Below, piece after piece: positions 24,503 through 35,358 of a DNA stretch of 64,000 bases. A model generated the notes under the pieces. That model did not search any database. It was given only the letters and a program-made list of their open reading frames with translations, and was not told where the DNA came from. Each line of letters opens with the position of its first letter. Position 1 is the stretch's first letter. Both the position numbers and the translations under genes were made by a program. The stretch comes from Lolium rigidum (lineage: Eukaryota; Streptophyta; Magnoliopsida; Poales; Poaceae), in contig NC_061509.1 in NCBI RefSeq assembly GCF_022539505.1, forward strand, positions 207,352,254-207,416,253, written 5' to 3'.

Positions 24503-24853
24503 TTCCTTCCATCCTATAAAACAAGACATCAGTAAAAGTAAACATCTTATAGCANNNNNNNNNNNNNNNNNNNNNNNNNNNNNNNNNNNNNNNNNNNNNN
24601 NNNNNNNNNNNNNNNNNNNNNNNNNNNNNNNNNNNNNNNNNNNNNNNNNNNNNNACCATTCCTGTAGTGAGTTTGGCTGTGAGAGCAAACTTAATAACCA
24701 TCTGGTAATAAAAAAAAACAGTTACAGTTTGCAAGCAAGATCCCTATACGTTCTACACTTGTAGTAATTAGACTACTTATTCACATGGTAGTATAAATTA
24801 ATTACCAGATATATTTTAATAAAGATGAGACACCTATTTTTAGACGGAGGGAG
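24503..24853. mobile_element. Stowaway-type MITE spanning an assembly gap
   Basis: Left TTCCTTCCATCC and right GACGGAGGGAG are diverged inverted ends flanked by TA (24501-24502, 24854-24855). The centre is a 100-N gap, so the length and the pairing are uncertain. Confidence 0.5.
24555..24654. other. Assembly gap (100 N)
   Basis: Exactly 100 unknown bases, the usual placeholder for a gap of unknown size. Confidence 0.99.
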
Positions 24854-25000
24854 TACCACGTTTTCATGAATAAGGGCATATGTTTTTTAAGACAAATTTT
24901 GACGCAAAGAATTGAGCAATGGTATGTTGATTATATAGCACATAATTAGTATCAGTGGATTCATATTAGAAAACCACTTTCTAGCGAAGCTAATTTTATA

Positions 25001-25271
25001 CTTCCTCGGAATTACCTTTAGTCAAAGTCAAACTTTCTAAACTTTAATTAAGCGTACGAATATCAACATCTACAATATAAATAGGTATCCGAAAATAGAT
25101 GTCTTAGATTTGTCCATATATGGATGTATCCATACACTAAATAGTATCTACATACATCCAAAATTTGATAAATCTAAGACATCTATTTATAGATAGAGGT
25201 AGTATTATAATTGATCGAACTTTATGATGTTTGACTTTGATCAACCCAGAATGCATGCAGGGTAGAGGAAG
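25001..25271. mobile_element. Stowaway-type MITE with nested MITE 25084-25202
   Basis: Outer ends CTTCCTCGGAATTACC and, reverse complement, CTTCCTCTACCCTGC, with matching inner arms (AGTCAAAGTCAAAC / TTTGACTTTGATC), TA flanks at 24999-25000 and 25272-25273. The inner 119-bp element folds on itself (ATAGATGTCTTAGATTTG / reverse complement), with TA flanks 25082-25083 and 25203-25204. Confidence 0.65.
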
Positions 25272-25273
25272 TA

Positions 25274-26060
25274 CAATAATCTTTGTAAATTTGGATAAGT
25301 TGTTAATCAAAGACACATTTTGAAATACGTGGGTGCCCTATTACATGGAATTGAGGGAGTGTTAAGACTCAGTACGCACACGTTGTCAACATCAAAGATG
25401 AGGATCGAATCCAAACAATGAGAGAGGAACGCGCGATCAGATCTTGCTCAGATACGTACGCAGCGTCAAGGTGTGACGAGATGGAAAGCTGGACGGGGCC
25501 AAGAGGGGCGAATCATGAAGAGGACGAAGAAAGAATACAATACAACCTGTCTTGCCTTGCCTGCACGCACTGATGCTGAGAAAAGAGCTGCCTTGTCCAT
25601 AGCATCACCCAAGGCTACTGCTGCAACCTTTTGCCCCCGTCTCATCGGGAGGAAAAGCGACCCAAGAGTGTGCATGCGGGGGCCAAGCACGAAAGGCCGG
25701 TCGTGCCAAGCGAACGCACCGCTGATTGGTAAAGATCAAAAGATCATCCGGTAACACGACACTATGTACTATTGCACGCTGAGCAAATCATGGGTATTTC
25801 CTTACCCGGGCATCCGCAGCTGCTTGCAAAGTGATGCAATAATACCAAGCTTTTTCGATGTCAAAAGCTGGTAGAGGGGTAGAAAGAGAGAGATTATGAA
25901 TGGTATCATCATGGGCGCCCTTTGTTACCTGCATCCGATTTGAGGATACCTATCTGGGTTGCATATAGTGATACACAAGTGTTAGTTTGTTTGGTTGGTC
26001 GCATGCTATTCTTAGCATCACCTGTATGATAATATGGTGACTTTACCTTACCCATCACAA
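25274..26060. other. Unassigned DNA
   Basis: No recognisable gene. Short overlapping ORFs on both strands near 25470-25750 share no family motif. Confidence 0.4.
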
Positions 26061-26065
26061 GCATC

Positions 26066-26560
26066 GCCATGCCAGCGATCATGAAGCCAGGCACCACCAT
26101 GGCACCGCCGTTCACGCCGGTCACAAACATCACGACGTCGCCGTTCACCACTGTAACACCGTCGGTCACGCCGGTCACAAGCATCACAATGTCATCCACG
26201 ACGTCGCCGAACACCACGATGACACCGCCGGTCATGCCGGTCGCAAGTATCACCATGTCGCTGACCACGAAGATGAACACCACCATAACACTGCCGGTCA
26301 CGTCGGTCAACAACATCACCATGTCGCGACGACGTCACCAAAAACCACCTTGACGGCTTGACACCGTCGGTCACGCCGGTCACAAGGATCACTCTATCGC
26401 CGACCACGAAGACGAACACCACCATCGCACCGCTGGTCACAAGCATCATCATGCCGCCGACTACGAAGCCTGACGCTATGTTGCCCTCCACGAAGCCTGG
26501 CGCCATGTCGCCCTCCACGAAGTCTGGCGCCATGCCGTCACCGATGACGATAATAGCCAC
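26066..26560 (+). repeat. Degenerate GC-rich minisatellite, open in both directions
   Basis: The phrase GGTCACAAGCATCAC and variants recurs at 26119, 26173, 26239, 26305, 26378 and 26435, spacing 54-73 bp. On + it reads Thr/Pro-rich repeats (TPVTSITMSSTT type) with ATG at 26069; on - it reads Val/Gly-rich repeats. Because both strands are open and spacing is mostly a multiple of three, I call it a minisatellite rather than a gene. Confidence 0.6.
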
Positions 26561-27497
26561 CACCATGGATTATCACCTCTCATTTCTAACCTATAATCAC
26601 CATGTCTCTGTTCACGAAGATGGCAATTGGGAAGTTGAGCAAGAGTACTCCAAAATATACTATCACGTACGTACGAATTATAGTATACTAGTCAGTCATT
26701 TATCTATCCGTCTATGTCAACCAAAATAAAAAAACTTTCAACGCGAGAATCATGTGGAATGGTGAGGTGGACCTACTCCTCAAAGAAAAATTCAAACAGT
26801 TGAGTGTGTGCGACAAATTCAGCAAAATTCGCTCAAAACTTCATACACAAAAATTATGATTTATGTTGACGAAATTCAAAACTGATTGTCGGAATTGATT
26901 CATATTATCGACACGTATCTTTTTCAGATACAACTTATTTTGATTTGGAGTATGGTTGTGTTGATTTCAAGACAGAATATGTGGAGTAGTTTAAGGGAGA
27001 GCGAGTGTAAGGTAGTTGCATCGCTAGGGGTGCTTTGAGAACCGGTTAGGCTTGTCCCGATGGAAACTGTTGATTCGGGCGTTGCTCTCGGTCTGTCCCA
27101 GGGTGTTTTAAGAACCGATTGGGCCACAACATACAAGACTTCGTCTCTTCGAGGCAATCAAACAGCCTATTTTTGCTGATCCGATGCGAGCCCTGGGCCT
27201 TTAGGAAACCAAACGCCCCGCCCCATATGTTCACGGTAGGTTTGGCTACAAAATTTGGCTCACTTCAGCGGCGCCCTCCAAAAAAGTCCAACAACAGTGT
27301 CGAATAAATCTTTTAGGTTTGGTCGCATAAACTATCGATGTTTGGGGTTCCTCTTCCCGCACCAGCGACATCCAAAAAAAGTTAACAAAAATAATAAAAA
27401 ACAAAATTTGAAAAACAACAAATTTTATTCAAACTTACTTTTTTACAAAGGTTTAAATGAAATTTAGAGAAATTTAAACTAACTAAACCAACATCTA
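26561..27497. other. Unassigned DNA with a possible MITE at 27024-27222
   Basis: GGGGTGCTTTGAGAACCGG (27027) and the reverse complement of the end near 27222 (GGGGCGTTTGGTTTCC) look like weak inverted termini. No clear target duplication. Nothing else recognised. Confidence 0.3.
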
Positions 27498-28025
27498 TTA
27501 GTGGTGGTTAATGGCGCTGAAGTAGAGCCCGGCGCTGGTGAGAGGGCGAGAAGCTGCTAGGGCTGGACTCCCGTCGTCCAGCTTGATGTCGACGCCGTTG
27601 TCTTGCACCGACCACCATTTGGCTTCTTCCTCGTCCGCAATCGACACATTGTCGGAGGATTCTACCAACGCCTTATTGTGTACCATCGAGTCATTCGGGT
27701 CGTCGGGGCTCCGGAGCGCTACCTGCATTCGTAGGTACACGACAACCTTCTTTGTGCCCTCCTTTGGTGGCAGTGATGCCGCCGCCCGCTTATTACGAAG
27801 ACGAAGAAAGAAGAGGCGGACGCGAGGGAGATGGTGCTCCTCTTCCTCCTTCTCCAGCTCCCGGAACACAATGCTAGAGGAGGAGCGGCGGGACGAGGTG
27901 GCTTGGGCATGCAGAGAGCGCCCTATGTGCCACAATCCTCTGCGGGGAAACACCAACCTCATTGTGCCGGCTGAGTAACCAGACAGGGAATGAAGACGAT
28001 CATCGGGTAACACTTTGTATTGCAC
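27498..28025 (-). CDS. Hypothetical ORF, 175 codons
   Basis: Open from ATG 28025 to the stop at 27498. The C-terminal half is acidic to neutral (VESSDNVSIADEEEAKWW, ending LYFSAINHH). The N-terminal half is Arg/Ser-rich with an EKEEEEHHLPRVRLF stretch. No family recognised. A 146-codon frame is open on the opposite strand over the same GC-rich DNA, which weakens the case. It is probably a transposon-borne or captured gene fragment. Given the wholly repetitive neighbourhood I do not claim it is expressed. Confidence 0.3.
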   Translation of the reverse strand: MQYKVLPDDRLHSLSGYSAGTMRLVFPRRGLWHIGRSLHAQATSSRRSSSSIVFRELEKEEEEHHLPRVRLFFLRLRNKRAAASLPPKEGTKKVVVYLRMQVALRSPDDPNDSMVHNKALVESSDNVSIADEEEAKWWSVQDNGVDIKLDDGSPALAASRPLTSAGLYFSAINHH

Positions 28026-30620
28026 GTATGCTGCACAGTCGAACGATGGGTATGGTCGTCGATCTCCTAGCCCTTACACAAGCCTCCACAACTTCTTGCA
28101 AAGTGGTGTAAAGATGCCAGGCCTTGAGAACCAACCTGTAGTTAGATGGTTATGACTTATGAGGGTAGCACCCCCATCCCACTAGAAGTTCATATCCCAG
28201 ATTTAACACTTTGGTGTCTTATTTTTTTCGAAATGGGGGTATACCATAGCCTCTGCATCAATCGATGGACACAACCTTTTCATCTATTTAAAATTCTGTA
28301 ATTCTAAAGTTTACACCACGCACCAATGAGGGTTGAGACATGTATCAACCCTCCGAAAATGAGAAGCAACATAAAGCTATCCATTCTGAAGCCTACTAGT
28401 ATAATACCACCCAGTAGCCCGAAAATAGAAGACCTGAGTAACCGTTAGCAGACGGTTGCATCAAGTATCCATAGCCTCCCGATGGTCCTCCGGGAGAAGG
28501 TAGGCCCATTGTTGAATCCAATGTGTACCTCTGTGAATAACCTGCAAAAAAATTCCCTTCTGTTTGTTAAAAATCAGATCATTTCTGGAGGTCCAAATAG
28601 ACCAACACAAAACCGAGACACCAATTCGTATCCTTGCTTTATCTTTCTCATCAACACCATTAAGCTAATTACTAAACATATTAGTAATATTTACGGGAGG
28701 TGGTATATTATAGGCGAAATAAATCATACTCGAGATAATTTGGGCAAAAGGTCAAGAAATAAATAGGTGTTGTACAGTTTCTATAGAACCACAAAAGCAA
28801 CATTTTCTTACATCCCTTCCAATTCCGCTTAGCAAGATTACCTTTAGTTAGTAACATTTTGTTGTTTAGGAACCACATAAAAACTTTGATCTTTAGAGGA
28901 ATTTTCAACTTCCAAAAATATCAGTGTAAGAACCTAGTATGCCCATTCATGAGGTCAAGGTACATAGATTTGACTGTGAAAGTTCCGGTTTCAGTAAATT
29001 TCCAAATAAATTTGTCATGGTCATTGTTTAGCTGAATTGACATTAATCGCCGACATAAATGGCTCCATTGATTTCACTTATGATCATTCAAAACCCGTCT
29101 AAAAGTTATGTTCAACGGCTTCTCTGATAACACATTTGCAACCAACACATTTTTCCGTTGATCAATGTTGTATAAGGACGGGTATTGTTGCGCCAAGGAA
29201 GTTTTCCAAGCCAAACATCTTTCCAAAAACGAACAGAAGAGCCATTGCCCAATCTGAAAAAAACCCTGCTGCAAAAATCATTTTCAACACGCATTAGGCC
29301 CTTCCAAAAGTATAGTCCATGGACTTGACCTCAAGTTGTGCTACCGTCTTATGTTTGTCTTATGTTTCACATACTTATTGTGTAAAATTTGTTGCCACAT
29401 TCCTTCTTCAGTTAGAAGTTCAAACAACCACTTACTCAGCAAATATATTTTTTAAGCTCTAATACTTCAATATCGAGCCCTCCTTGATCTTTTGGTATAC
29501 AAACCATATTCCATTTAGTTAATCGATAATTTTTCTTTTTTTCATATGTTTGCCAAAAGAAACTAGACCTGAAAAAATCCAGATCGTTTTCTAACTCCAA
29601 CCGAAATTTCAAGAAAAGAGAGAATAAACATGGGTAAGCTTGTTACCACTGAGTTGATTAGTACTAAACGATTTCCATAAAAGAGTAACTTGCTACGCTA
29701 GCAAACTAGCTTAGCACCAAAACGACTTTCCAGAAGATTTCATTCAGCGTTTCGAAGTTTCCTATAATGTATCGGAATACCAAGATATCGAATTGGCAAA
29801 AAACCTACTTCGCAGCCAAAATTTTGCCTATATTGAGTCTCCACCTCCTTGGCTTTCCCAAAACAGAACAACTCACTTTTGTGAAAATTGATTTTCAATC
29901 CGGATAATTGCTTAAAAATACACAAAATTAGTTTCATGTTCAGGGTTTTTTCAGTGTCGTGATCCATAAATTATTGTATCGTCTGCATATTGAAGTATTG
30001 ACACACCGCCATCCACCAAATGAGGCGCAAGACTACCGACCTGACCCTCGTTTTTTGCACGAGCAACTAAAATAGTTGGAATGTCCTCCACAATGTTGAA
30101 AAGTATAGAAGACAAAGGATCACCTTGTCTCAATCCCTTTCTTGTTTGGAAATTATGCCCAATATCCTCATTAACCCTCACTCCCACACTACCCCTTGCA
30201 CAAAACTCTTTATCATATCACACCATTTGGGATCAAACCCCTTCACGCACATGACTTTTTGCAAAAAAGGCCACTTCACTTTATCGTACGCCTTCTCAAA
30301 ATCAATTTTGAAAAGTATCCCATCCATTTTTTTTCTATTCAACTCATGTAATATTTCATGAAGAACAACCACTCCTTCAAGGATGTGACGTCCTGGTATA
30401 AAAGTTGTTTGTGTGGGTATAATAATTTTATACTCGTAGAAAAAGGGGCTTCCGTCCAGGCCTTTAGTACCAGTTTCCTTACGAACCGGTACTAAAGGGT
30501 GCATTAGTACCGGTTGCACTGCCCCAGGCCGCCAGCAACCTTTAGTATCGGTTCGTGCGAGACCTTTAGTACCGGTTCGTGTCACGAACCGGTGTTAAAG
30601 GGTTAGCGTCAGCCGAAAAA

Positions 30621-30659
30621 CCTTTAGTACCGGTTCGTGTCACGAACCGGTACTAAAGG
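30621..30659. repeat. Perfect 39-bp palindrome
   Basis: Arms CCTTTAGTACCGGTTCGTG and its exact complement around a single T. A second, imperfect copy sits at about 30562-30600. Confidence 0.95.
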
Positions 30660-31364
30660 TTTTCCTGCTCCCCACGCACCTCCACCCCCCCCCCCCCCCG
30701 GTGGATCGCATTTTTTTTGCTTTGTAAAACACAAATGAAAATGATAGAAAATTCAAAAAAAAATATTTTCAGATTCTTGTATGTTATGCAACCTACTATT
30801 CGGTGAAATTAAGGAATTCGAATTTTGACTTTTTTTACAAAAAAGTTTGAAAAATGGTAAAACCGCATTAACCTTTGTATACGACGTCGCAAAAAACGTA
30901 TAATATATCAAAATCATCGTGGGAAAAAGTTACATCCGAATTCACCTGGGTTTACCCGGTTAGCCAATTTTTAGAATCTCAAAATTTCAAATGAAAATAT
31001 GAAAGCATGAAGATTTTAGTTTTTTCCAGAAATTTAGAATTTTATATATTTTTAAATTTTTAAAAATTAAAATTAATAATTATAAGATTTTTTGAATCCC
31101 AGAATATTACTGTTACTTTTAGCGAAAAATAAGATTTTCAAATTTTCAGGTTTTAGGTTTGGCAAAAAAAATTTAAAATTTTAAAAATAACTAAAAATAA
31201 TACAAATTTAACAAGTTAATTTTATTTATTTATTCAACATTATTATTACATCATTAATTTTGTTTATTAGAAGAATTATTTGAAATTTAAAAAGTAAAGA
31301 AGCGTGACATCGACCAACATGTTAATATGATTGATATGATACTACTATCAACAACATGCGCGCG

Positions 31365-31453
31365 AAGCACTTGGAAGTGGGATGGGATGGAACTCGGAAG
31401 TTAAGCGTGCTAGTGCTGGAGTAGTGTGAGGATGGGTGTCCTACCGGGATTTG
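31365..31453 (+). ncRNA. 5S-rRNA-derived sequence inside the CACTA-like element
   Basis: Contains GAACTCGGAAGTTAAGCGTG (31390-31409) and GAGTAGTGTGAGGATGGGTG, aligned in order with the plant 5S rRNA A box, intermediate element and C box, followed by CC...GGGA as in 5S. The A-box core AAGTTAAGCGTGCT is intact. It is not a functional 5S gene: the 5' third is degenerate and the 3' stem is lost after GGGATTTG. A run of nine T at 31571-31579 could terminate RNA polymerase III. Transcription is an inference. Confidence 0.7.
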
Positions 31454-31600
31454 ACCACGGTTAAGTAATTTGACTAGAGATTAAGTGTAGTTAGAGACTA
31501 ACGGAAATACTAGACATTCTGAAAATAAAATAAAAAAAGAGGGAGTGAAAAATAATTAGAAAAAAATGAATTTTTTTTTAACGACGAACCGGTACTAAAG

Positions 31601-32407
31601 GTCTCCAGCCCCGCGGACTCCTCCGTGCCCACGTGGAGGCACCTTTAGTACCGGTTCGCCAAAGGGGGGGGGGAGGTTTTAGTACTGGTTCCAAAACCGG
31701 TACTAAAGGCCCTCTAGAACTGGTACTAAAGGGGGGTTTGTCTACTAGTTTTATGCGCAATTTGTGAAACTCGAATGGCAGCTACCTTTGTAAAGATCTT
31801 GAAGCTCACATTAAGAAGACAAATTGGTCGATACTGTTGAATTTGAACTGCGTTCTCTTTTGTAGGAAGCAAAGTAATAACACCAAAATTTAGTTTATAA
31901 AGAGGAAGATCGCCACTTTGAAATTGTGTAAACATTGCCATCAAGTCATCTTTGAGCACATCCAAAAAATGCTGATAAAATTCCACCGGAAAACCATCCG
32001 GTCTCTAGCCCCGCGGACTCCTCCGTGCCCACGTGGAGGCACCTTTAGTACCGGTTCGTAAGGAACCGGTACCAAAGGGGGGAGGCTTTAGTACCGGTTC
32101 CAAAACCAGTACTAAAGGCCCTCAAGAACCGGTACTAAAGGGGGGTTTGTCTACTAGTTATGCGCAATTTGTGAAACTCGAATGGCAGCTACCTTTGTAA
32201 AGATCTTGAAGCTCACATTAAGAAGACAAATTGGTCGATACTGTTGAATTTGAACTGCGTTCTCTTTTTTGGGAAGCAAGGTAATAACACCAAAATTTAG
32301 TTTATAAAGAGGAAGATCGCCACTTTGAAATTGTGTAAACATTGCCATCAAGTCATCTTTGAGCACATCCCAAAAATGCTGATAAAACTCCACCGGAAAA
32401 CCATCCG
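31601..32407. repeat. 400-bp local tandem duplication across the element's right end
   Basis: 31601-32000 and 32001-32407 match. Each carries the last ~150 bp of the CACTA-like element plus the adjoining RT N-terminal segment. The junction reads CCATCCG|GTCTC at 32000/32001. Confidence 0.8.
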
Positions 32408-32559
32408 GTTCCGGTGCCTTAATATGTTCCATTTATGATACAGCTTCGAAAATATTTGGTGTCTCATTAAAAGGCAGATTATTCTTCAGTAGGAGGCGAT
32501 GTTCCCGACGACAGCGAGACGCCATGTGGTGACTTCATCAATCTCTAGACCTATCGAAT

Positions 32560-34394
32560 AGGTCAAGGTACATAGATTTGACTGTGAAAGTTCCGGTTTC
32601 AGTAAGTTTCCAAATAAATTTGTCATGTTCATTATTTAGCTGAATTGACATTAATCGCTGACATAAATGGCTCCATTGATTCCACTTATGATCATTCAAA
32701 ATCCGTCTAAAACTTATGTTCAATGGCTTCTGTGATAACACATTTCCAATCAACATATTTTTCCGTTGATCAATGTTGTATAAGGACGGGTATTGTTGCG
32801 CCAAGGAAGTTTTCCAAGCCAAACATCTTCCAAAAACGAACAGAAGAGCCATTGCCCAATCTGAAAAAAACCCTGCTGCAAAACTCATTTTCAACACGCA
32901 TTAGGCCCTTCCAAAAGTATAGTCCATGGACTTGACCTCAACTTGTGCTAACGTTATGTTTCATGTACTTATAGTGTAAAATTTGTTGCCACATTCCTTC
33001 TTCAGTTAGAAGTTCGAACAACCACTTACTCAACAAACATTTGTTTTTAAGCTCTAATACTTCAATACCGAACCCCCTTGATCTTTTGGTATACAAACCA
33101 TATTGCATTTAGTTAATCGATAATTTTCTTGTTTTCATATGTTTGCCAAAAGAAACTAGGCCTGAAAAAATCCAGACGTTTTCTAACTCCAACAGAAATT
33201 TCAAGAAAAGAGAGCATAAACATGGGTAAGCTTGTCAACACTTAGTTGATTAGTACTAAACGATTTCCATAAGAGAGTAACTTGCTACGCCAGCAAACTA
33301 GCTTAGCACCAAAACGACTCTCCACAGGATTCCATTCGGCATTTCGAAGTTTCCTATGATGTACGGGAATACCAAGATATCGAATTGGCAAAAAACCTAC
33401 TTCGCAGCCAAAATTTTGCCTATGTTGAGTCTCCACCTCCTTGGCTTGCCCAAAACAGAATAACTCACTTTTATGAAAATTGATTTTCAATCCGGATAGT
33501 TGCTCAAAAATACACAAAATTATTTTCATTTGTAGGGCTTTTTCAGTGTCGTGTTCCATAAATTATTGTATCGTCTGCATATTAAAGGATTGACACACCA
33601 CCATCAACCAAATGAGGCGCAAGACTACCGACCCGGACCTCGTTTTTTGCACAAACAACTAAAATAGCTAGAATCTCCGCCACAATGTTGAAACTCAATC
33701 CCTTTATTGTTTGGAAATTATGTCCAATATCCTCATTAACCCTCACTCCCACACTACCCCCTTGCACACAACTCTTTATCATATCACACCATTTGGGATC
33801 AAACCCTTCATGCGCATGACTTCTTGCAAAAAAAGGCCACTTCACTTTATCGTACGCCTTCTCAAAATCAATTTTGAAAAGTATCCCATTCATTTTTTTC
33901 TATCCAACTCATGTAACGTTTCATGAAGAACAACCACTCCTTGAAGGATGTGACGTCCTGGCATAAAAGTTGTTTGTGTGGGTATAATAATTTTATGCGC
34001 AATTTGTGAAACTCGAATGGCAGCTACCTTTGTAAAGATCTTGAAGCTCACATTAAGAAGACAAATTGGTCGATAATGTTGAATTTGAATTGCGTTCTCT
34101 TTTTTGGGAAGCAAAGTAATAACACCAAAATTTAGTTTATAAAGAGGAAGATCGCCACTTTGAAATTGTGTAAACATTGCTATCAAATCATCTTTGAGCA
34201 CATCCCAAAAATGCTGATAAAATTCTACCGGAAAACCATCCGGTCCCGGTGCCTTAATATGTTCCATTTATGATCCAGCTTCAAAAAAATTTGGTGTCTC
34301 ATTAAAAGGCAGAATATTCTTCAGTAGGAGGCGATATTCCCGACGATAGCGAGACGTCATGTGGTAACTTCATCAATCTCTAGACCTATCGAAT
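32560..34394 (-). repeat. Second tandem copy of the LINE RT segment (empty-site copy)
   Basis: Begins AGGTCAAGGTACATAG like 28952 and ends GACCTATCGAAT like 32559. Contains YADD at 33580-33591 and the N-terminal RT block KAPGPDGFPVEFYQHFW. At 33985-33996 it reads ATAATTTTATGCGCAA without interruption, the pre-insertion site of the CACTA-like element in copy 1. The GDPLSS region is deleted here. Confidence 0.8.
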
Positions 34395-34520
34395 CAGTTT
34401 CTTGAAATCTGTCTCTCGGTGGTGCTCATACGAGTAAGATGTGTGCGCATTCATAAAGTTGAGTGTACATGCGTATGTGCAGTGCCTTCGTCTGTAATAT
34501 GTTTCGCAGAAAAAAATGCC
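34395..34520 (+). mobile_element. Possible LINE 3' tail, + strand
   Basis: GGTGGTGCTCATACGAG ... CGTCTGTAATATG followed by an A-rich end (about 34508) resembles the 3' end of a grass LINE. No ORF attached. Confidence 0.35.
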
Positions 34521-35355
34521 AAGCCTTCTCGATGGCTACAAAAAGTAGGGGAGCGATAATTTCTGATCTTCACATGTTCATAGGGCGGTTTGGCTTCAAA
34601 ATTCATACCTCAAGGTTGATATGATCGGTCCCACACATAAGACATAAACGTGGATGTTGCTAAATTTGCTCCATCTAACAAAAAGATGGCGCAACAAAAC
34701 ACAGATGGGATAGGTAATTAAAGTTGTCATTGGTCATGTCTAACCATGAGAATCCAGAAGTCTCGATCAATCGCAATCAGCTAGAAAGCGGCTAGCGCGG
34801 GAGAGGGAGGAAGAGAAGTAGCAATGTAAAAGGTGGTGCTTTCGGAGAAGTACATGGGCGACACACATGTAGAAAAGATGACCAAATATGGCGTGTAATT
34901 GGCCGATCTTCGTCGCGTGATCGGTTCGTCGATCGACGACGGATCGAGCGCACGCGTAGGGCAAACGCTTCCTTCCCTTTTCGCGCGAGATCTTTTACGT
35001 GCTTGCCTTCCCCAATGAAAGAAATGCACTCATCATCATCATGCCCTTGGAAAAGCTATGCCTCGAGAGCGATGTAAGGGGACCAATTATATTATGTGTG
35101 CTGTAGAATTTTCTCCTTATTTATGTTTATACAGTTGTGCAAGAAGACACCTCTGCAATCTCGTCTCCGGTCGGTCGTTTCGTGGTCCTTCCGGTGGCTG
35201 GCAGATCTTTCAGTGTCGCTTTAGACTAGTACGTAGTAGGTTGGCCACTTGTAGCCAAATATGAACTCACACAAAGAATGCAAGCGATTTTGTAAGCCAC
35301 GGGCTAAAAACAACGCTCAGCGGCTTCTAATATCGTCTTTTCATTTGGAGTGGCC
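34521..35355. other. Unassigned DNA
   Basis: No gene or repeat I can support. Confidence 0.4.
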
Positions 35356-35358
35356 TAA

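Larger units (their letters stand above)
30431..31750. mobile_element. CACTA-like non-autonomous DNA element
   Basis: 1320 bp. Ends TACTCGTAGAAAAAGG and, reverse complement, AACTAGTAGACAAAC, both variants of CACTAGTAGA. Flanked by TTA (30428-30430, 31751-31753), the 3-bp duplication size of CACTA elements, and the empty site is preserved at 33985-33996. Subterminal regions consist of repeated CCTTTAGTACCGGTTCGTG motifs in both orientations. The centre is AT-rich and noncoding apart from a 5S-like stretch. Confidence 0.7.
28222..34394 (-). pseudogene. L1-type LINE, 5'-truncated, RT region tandemly duplicated
   Basis: The 3' end is the T-run at 28222-28228. Upstream on the minus strand come a zf-RVT-like segment (IPLKIKVFMWFLNNKMLLTK, about 28908), the connection region, and RT with RQGDPLSSILFN and the catalytic YADD (29978-29989), then FKIDFEKAYDKVKWPF and YRPICLLNVSFKIF. 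No AP-endonuclease domain is seen, so the element is 5'-truncated. Frameshifts and insertions make it inactive. Positions 28952-32559 and 32560-34394 are tandem copies of the same segment. The first copy is swollen by a CACTA-like insertion (30431-31750) and a 400-bp local duplication. Confidence 0.8.

Noticed and set aside
27538..27978. 146-codon + strand ORF opposite the 27498-28025 ORF
   Set aside because: GC-rich shadow frame without motifs; at most one of the two strands is likely to be coding.
31365..31453. Functional 5S rRNA gene
   Set aside because: The 5' third is degenerate and the 3' terminal stem is lost, so it cannot yield mature 5S rRNA.
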